From NCBI GenBank assembly GCA_012523535.1, contig JAAYII010000186.1, positions 1 through 6,968 on the forward strand: DNA of 6,968 nucleotides. The letters run 5' to 3'. Source of the DNA: Peptococcaceae bacterium. GTDB lineage: Bacteria; Bacillota; Desulfitobacteriia; Desulfitobacteriales; Syntrophobotulaceae. Positions 4,716-6,968 of this stretch are shown one piece after another. Each line of letters starts with the position of its first letter. The first letter of the stretch is position 1. The notes below the pieces were generated by a model that made no database searches, had not been told where the DNA came from, and worked only from the letters and a program-made list of their open reading frames with translations. A program made the translations under genes and the position numbers.

Positions 4716-6968
4716 ATGATGGCTTTTGATACTAATCGTTTTACTCAAAAATCACAAGAAGCAATTATTGCTGCCCAAAATAAGGCAGAGAGAAACCATA
4801 ACAGCCAGGTTGAACCTGAACATTTGTTATTGGCTTTATGTGAACAGGAGGAGGGGGTTGTTCCGCAAATCCTGAATAAGTTGAATATCCATAGAGGAAA
4901 TTTAATAGCTAAGATTACGGCCAGTATAAATAAATTTCCGCGCATAACCGGGGCAGCCGCCCAGTTGACTTATTCCCAACGAATGAGAACGGTATTGCTT
5001 AATGCCCATGACCAAATGGAGCCCTTTGGAGATGACTATGTCAGCACTGAGCATCTCTTGTTGGCCATTCTGGAAACAGCCCAAGGTGATGCCGGCAGGA
5101 TATTGATGGAGGCCGGCATTAATAGAGATGTTTTGCTTCAAGTCCTTAAAGAGATTAGGGGTTCTCAGCGTGTTACCAATCAAAACCCCGAAAATACCTA
5201 TAATGCTTTGGAACAATACGGCAGAAATCTCGTGACTTTAGCCAAAAGAGGAAAACTTGACCCGGTAATCGGTCGAGATGAGGAAATAAGAAGGGTGATT
5301 CAAATACTTTCGCGCCGGACTAAAAATAATCCCGTTCTGATCGGAGAGCCGGGAGTGGGCAAAACGGCAATAGTTGAAGGACTTGCTGGACGGATTGTCC
5401 GTGGTGATGTCCCTGAAGCACTTAAGAACAAGGAAGTGATTTCCCTGGATTTGGGTGCGCTTATTGCCGGAGCCAAGTATAGAGGAGAATTCGAAGAACG
5501 CCTGAAAGCAGTATTGAAAGAGGTTCAGGACCGAGGGAATATTATTCTCTTTGTGGATGAGCTTCATACTGTTGTGGGTGCCGGGGCAGCCGAGGGTGCT
5601 ATGGATGCCGGCAATATGTTGAAACCAATGCTGGCCAGAGGAGAACTCCGCATGGTAGGAGCTACGACCATTGACGAATACCGTAAGCATATTGAAAAAG
5701 ACGCAGCATTAGAGCGCAGATTTCAGACCGTTTTAGTGACTCCTCCAAGTGTAGAAGACACCATCTCTATCTTACGGGGACTTAAAGAAAGATATGAAAC
5801 CCACCACGGAGTTAGAATCAAGGACAGCGCTCTAATAGCGGCCAGTGTTCTTTCCGACCGCTATATCAGTGACAGATTCTTACCGGATAAAGCAATTGAC
5901 CTCATTGATGAGGCCGCAGCCAAATTAAGAATGGAAGTGACCAGTGAACCTCAGGAACTGGACCAAATTAAAAGAAAAATTATTCAGTTGGAAATTGAAA
6001 GGGAGGCTTTAAAGAAAGAGAAGGATAAGCAAAGCCAGGAAAGGCTGGCCCATTTAGAAAAAGAACTTGCTAACTTGAAAGAAGAAAGAAGCAAACTTGA
6101 AGCTCAGCTATCGGAGGAAAGGGAAAAACTGAACAGAATCCAAAAACTCAAAGAGGATATAGACCGCACACGCCTGCAGATTGAAGAAGCCCAACAAAAA
6201 CTGGACTATAACATGGCAGCTGAACTTCAATACGGTGTACTGCCGCAATTGGAAAAAGAATTGTCAAGTATTGAAAAACTCATTAATGAAAGAAGCAACA
6301 CCTTGCTCAGGCAGGAAGTCACGGAAAATGATATTGCGGAAATCGTAGCCAAATGGACTGGAATTCCCGTCACCAAACTTCTGGAGAGTGAGTCCCAAAA
6401 ACTTGTTTCCATGGAAACCAACATCGCACGCCGTGTTGTCGGCCAAACAAAAGCTGTTAAAGCTGTAGCCGATGCAATACGCCGGGCCCGAACGGGACTG
6501 CAGGATCCCAATCGCCCGCTGGGTTCTTTCCTGTTCCTGGGGCCGACCGGAGTAGGTAAAACGGAGTTGGCTAAAGCCTTAGCGGAATTCTTATTTGACA
6601 ATGAGCAGGCTTTAATTCGCATAGATATGTCGGAATATATGGAAAAGCATTCCGTTGCTCGTCTAATTGGAGCTCCCCCCGGATATGTGGGTTACGAAGA
6701 AGGAGGACAACTTACGGAGGCAGTAAGGAGAAAGCCTTACTCCATTATCCTGTTGGACGAAATTGAAAAAGCCCATAAAGAAGTTTTTAATATACTGCTA
6801 CAGTTACTAGATGATGGAAGGCTTACTGACGGCCACGGCAGGGTGGTTAACTTTAGAAATACCGTGGTTATTATGACCAGTAATATTGCAGGTCCGGCCA
6901 TCCGCGAACTTAGTGAAAACAAAGCATCGCCGGAGGAAATCCGCAAAGCGGTGGAAGCGGAATTAAAC
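4716..6968 (+). CDS. clpB: ATP-dependent disaggregase ClpB, 3' end missing
   Basis: This frame stays open to the right edge, giving 751 codons of a protein usually near 860 residues. Order: N-terminal Clp repeats (about 7-145), first AAA+ module with Walker A GEPGVGKT (210-217), Walker B with D281/E282 in LFVDELHT, the pore-loop segment AKYRGEFEERLK and the arginine pair of ALERRF. A full-length coiled-coil middle domain follows (about 411-530), which separates ClpB from ClpC. The second AAA+ module has Walker A GPTGVGKT (609-616), Walker B with D681/E682 in ILLDEIEKAH, pore segment GYVGYEEGG and sensor-1 region MTSN. Only the end of this module is cut off. ClpB hexamers thread proteins out of aggregates with DnaK and a J-protein. 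AAGGGGG (4704-4710) precedes two adjacent ATGs, 4716 and 4719; either may be used (spacing five or eight). All key catalytic residues in view are intact. Cotranscribed with the J-protein from the heat-shock promoter. Confidence 0.97.
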   Translation, partial: MMAFDTNRFTQKSQEAIIAAQNKAERNHNSQVEPEHLLLALCEQEEGVVPQILNKLNIHRGNLIAKITASINKFPRITGAAAQLTYSQRMRTVLLNAHDQMEPFGDDYVSTEHLLLAILETAQGDAGRILMEAGINRDVLLQVLKEIRGSQRVTNQNPENTYNALEQYGRNLVTLAKRGKLDPVIGRDEEIRRVIQILSRRTKNNPVLIGEPGVGKTAIVEGLAGRIVRGDVPEALKNKEVISLDLGALIAGAKYRGEFEERLKAVLKEVQDRGNIILFVDELHTVVGAGAAEGAMDAGNMLKPMLARGELRMVGATTIDEYRKHIEKDAALERRFQTVLVTPPSVEDTISILRGLKERYETHHGVRIKDSALIAASVLSDRYISDRFLPDKAIDLIDEAAAKLRMEVTSEPQELDQIKRKIIQLEIEREALKKEKDKQSQERLAHLEKELANLKEERSKLEAQLSEEREKLNRIQKLKEDIDRTRLQIEEAQQKLDYNMAAELQYGVLPQLEKELSSIEKLINERSNTLLRQEVTENDIAEIVAKWTGIPVTKLLESESQKLVSMETNIARRVVGQTKAVKAVADAIRRARTGLQDPNRPLGSFLFLGPTGVGKTELAKALAEFLFDNEQALIRIDMSEYMEKHSVARLIGAPPGYVGYEEGGQLTEAVRRKPYSIILLDEIEKAHKEVFNILLQLLDDGRLTDGHGRVVNFRNTVVIMTSNIAGPAIRELSENKASPEEIRKAVEAELN

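Noticed and set aside
4745..6946. Several long open frames on the minus strand opposite clpB (for example 6227-6622 and 5238-5690).
   Set aside because: They are antisense to a strongly conserved ClpB frame, have no recognisable domains, and are expected by chance opposite a long coding region.

Overview
The window looks like ordinary chromosome from a low-to-moderate GC Gram-positive, most likely a member of the Clostridia. This is inference, from: purine-rich Shine-Dalgarno sites with frequent TTG/GTG starts, a canonical sigma-A promoter, a pair of short-chain CHR transporters, a sigma factor/DUF4349 pair, and a CtsR-like operator before a J-protein/clpB operon. All genes read rightward.

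Layout. (1) 3-425: the 3' part of a CPBP (CAAX protease-like) membrane protein, cut by the left edge. (2) 509-1595: two tandem short-chain CHR (ChrA-family) genes behind an extended -10 promoter. The first ends at an in-frame TAG eight codons before a TAA, and the reading beyond the TAG still aligns with its paralogue. (3) 1719-3433: an ECF-type sigma factor overlapping (TGATG) a two-helix membrane protein with a DUF4349 domain and a cytoplasmic N-terminus; a strong intrinsic terminator follows. (4) 3434-3687: a dense regulatory region with six RGTYAR half-sites (R = A/G, Y = C/T) in a near-symmetric arrangement. The last half-site forms the -35 of a TTGACC-17-TATAAT promoter, and a leader follows that can fold next to the ribosome binding site. 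(5) 3688-6968: a zinc-finger-less J-domain co-chaperone and clpB (751 codons present, truncated by the right edge), evidently one heat-shock operon.

How the genes work together. The J-protein and ClpB belong to protein disaggregation: J-proteins deliver aggregates to DnaK, which activates ClpB through its middle domain. The operators suggest repression at the -35, with possible extra control at translation through the leader hairpin. The sigma factor and its DUF4349 partner look like a cell-envelope sensing unit, with the membrane protein as putative anti-sigma factor. The two CHR proteins probably act as a heterodimeric anion (chromate/sulfate-type) transporter.

No mobile element, tRNA, rRNA, CRISPR array or prophage gene was seen. 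Most of the window is conventional; the points worth a second look are the operator array, the leader hairpin, the in-frame TAG and the regulator-like N-terminus of the DUF4349 protein.
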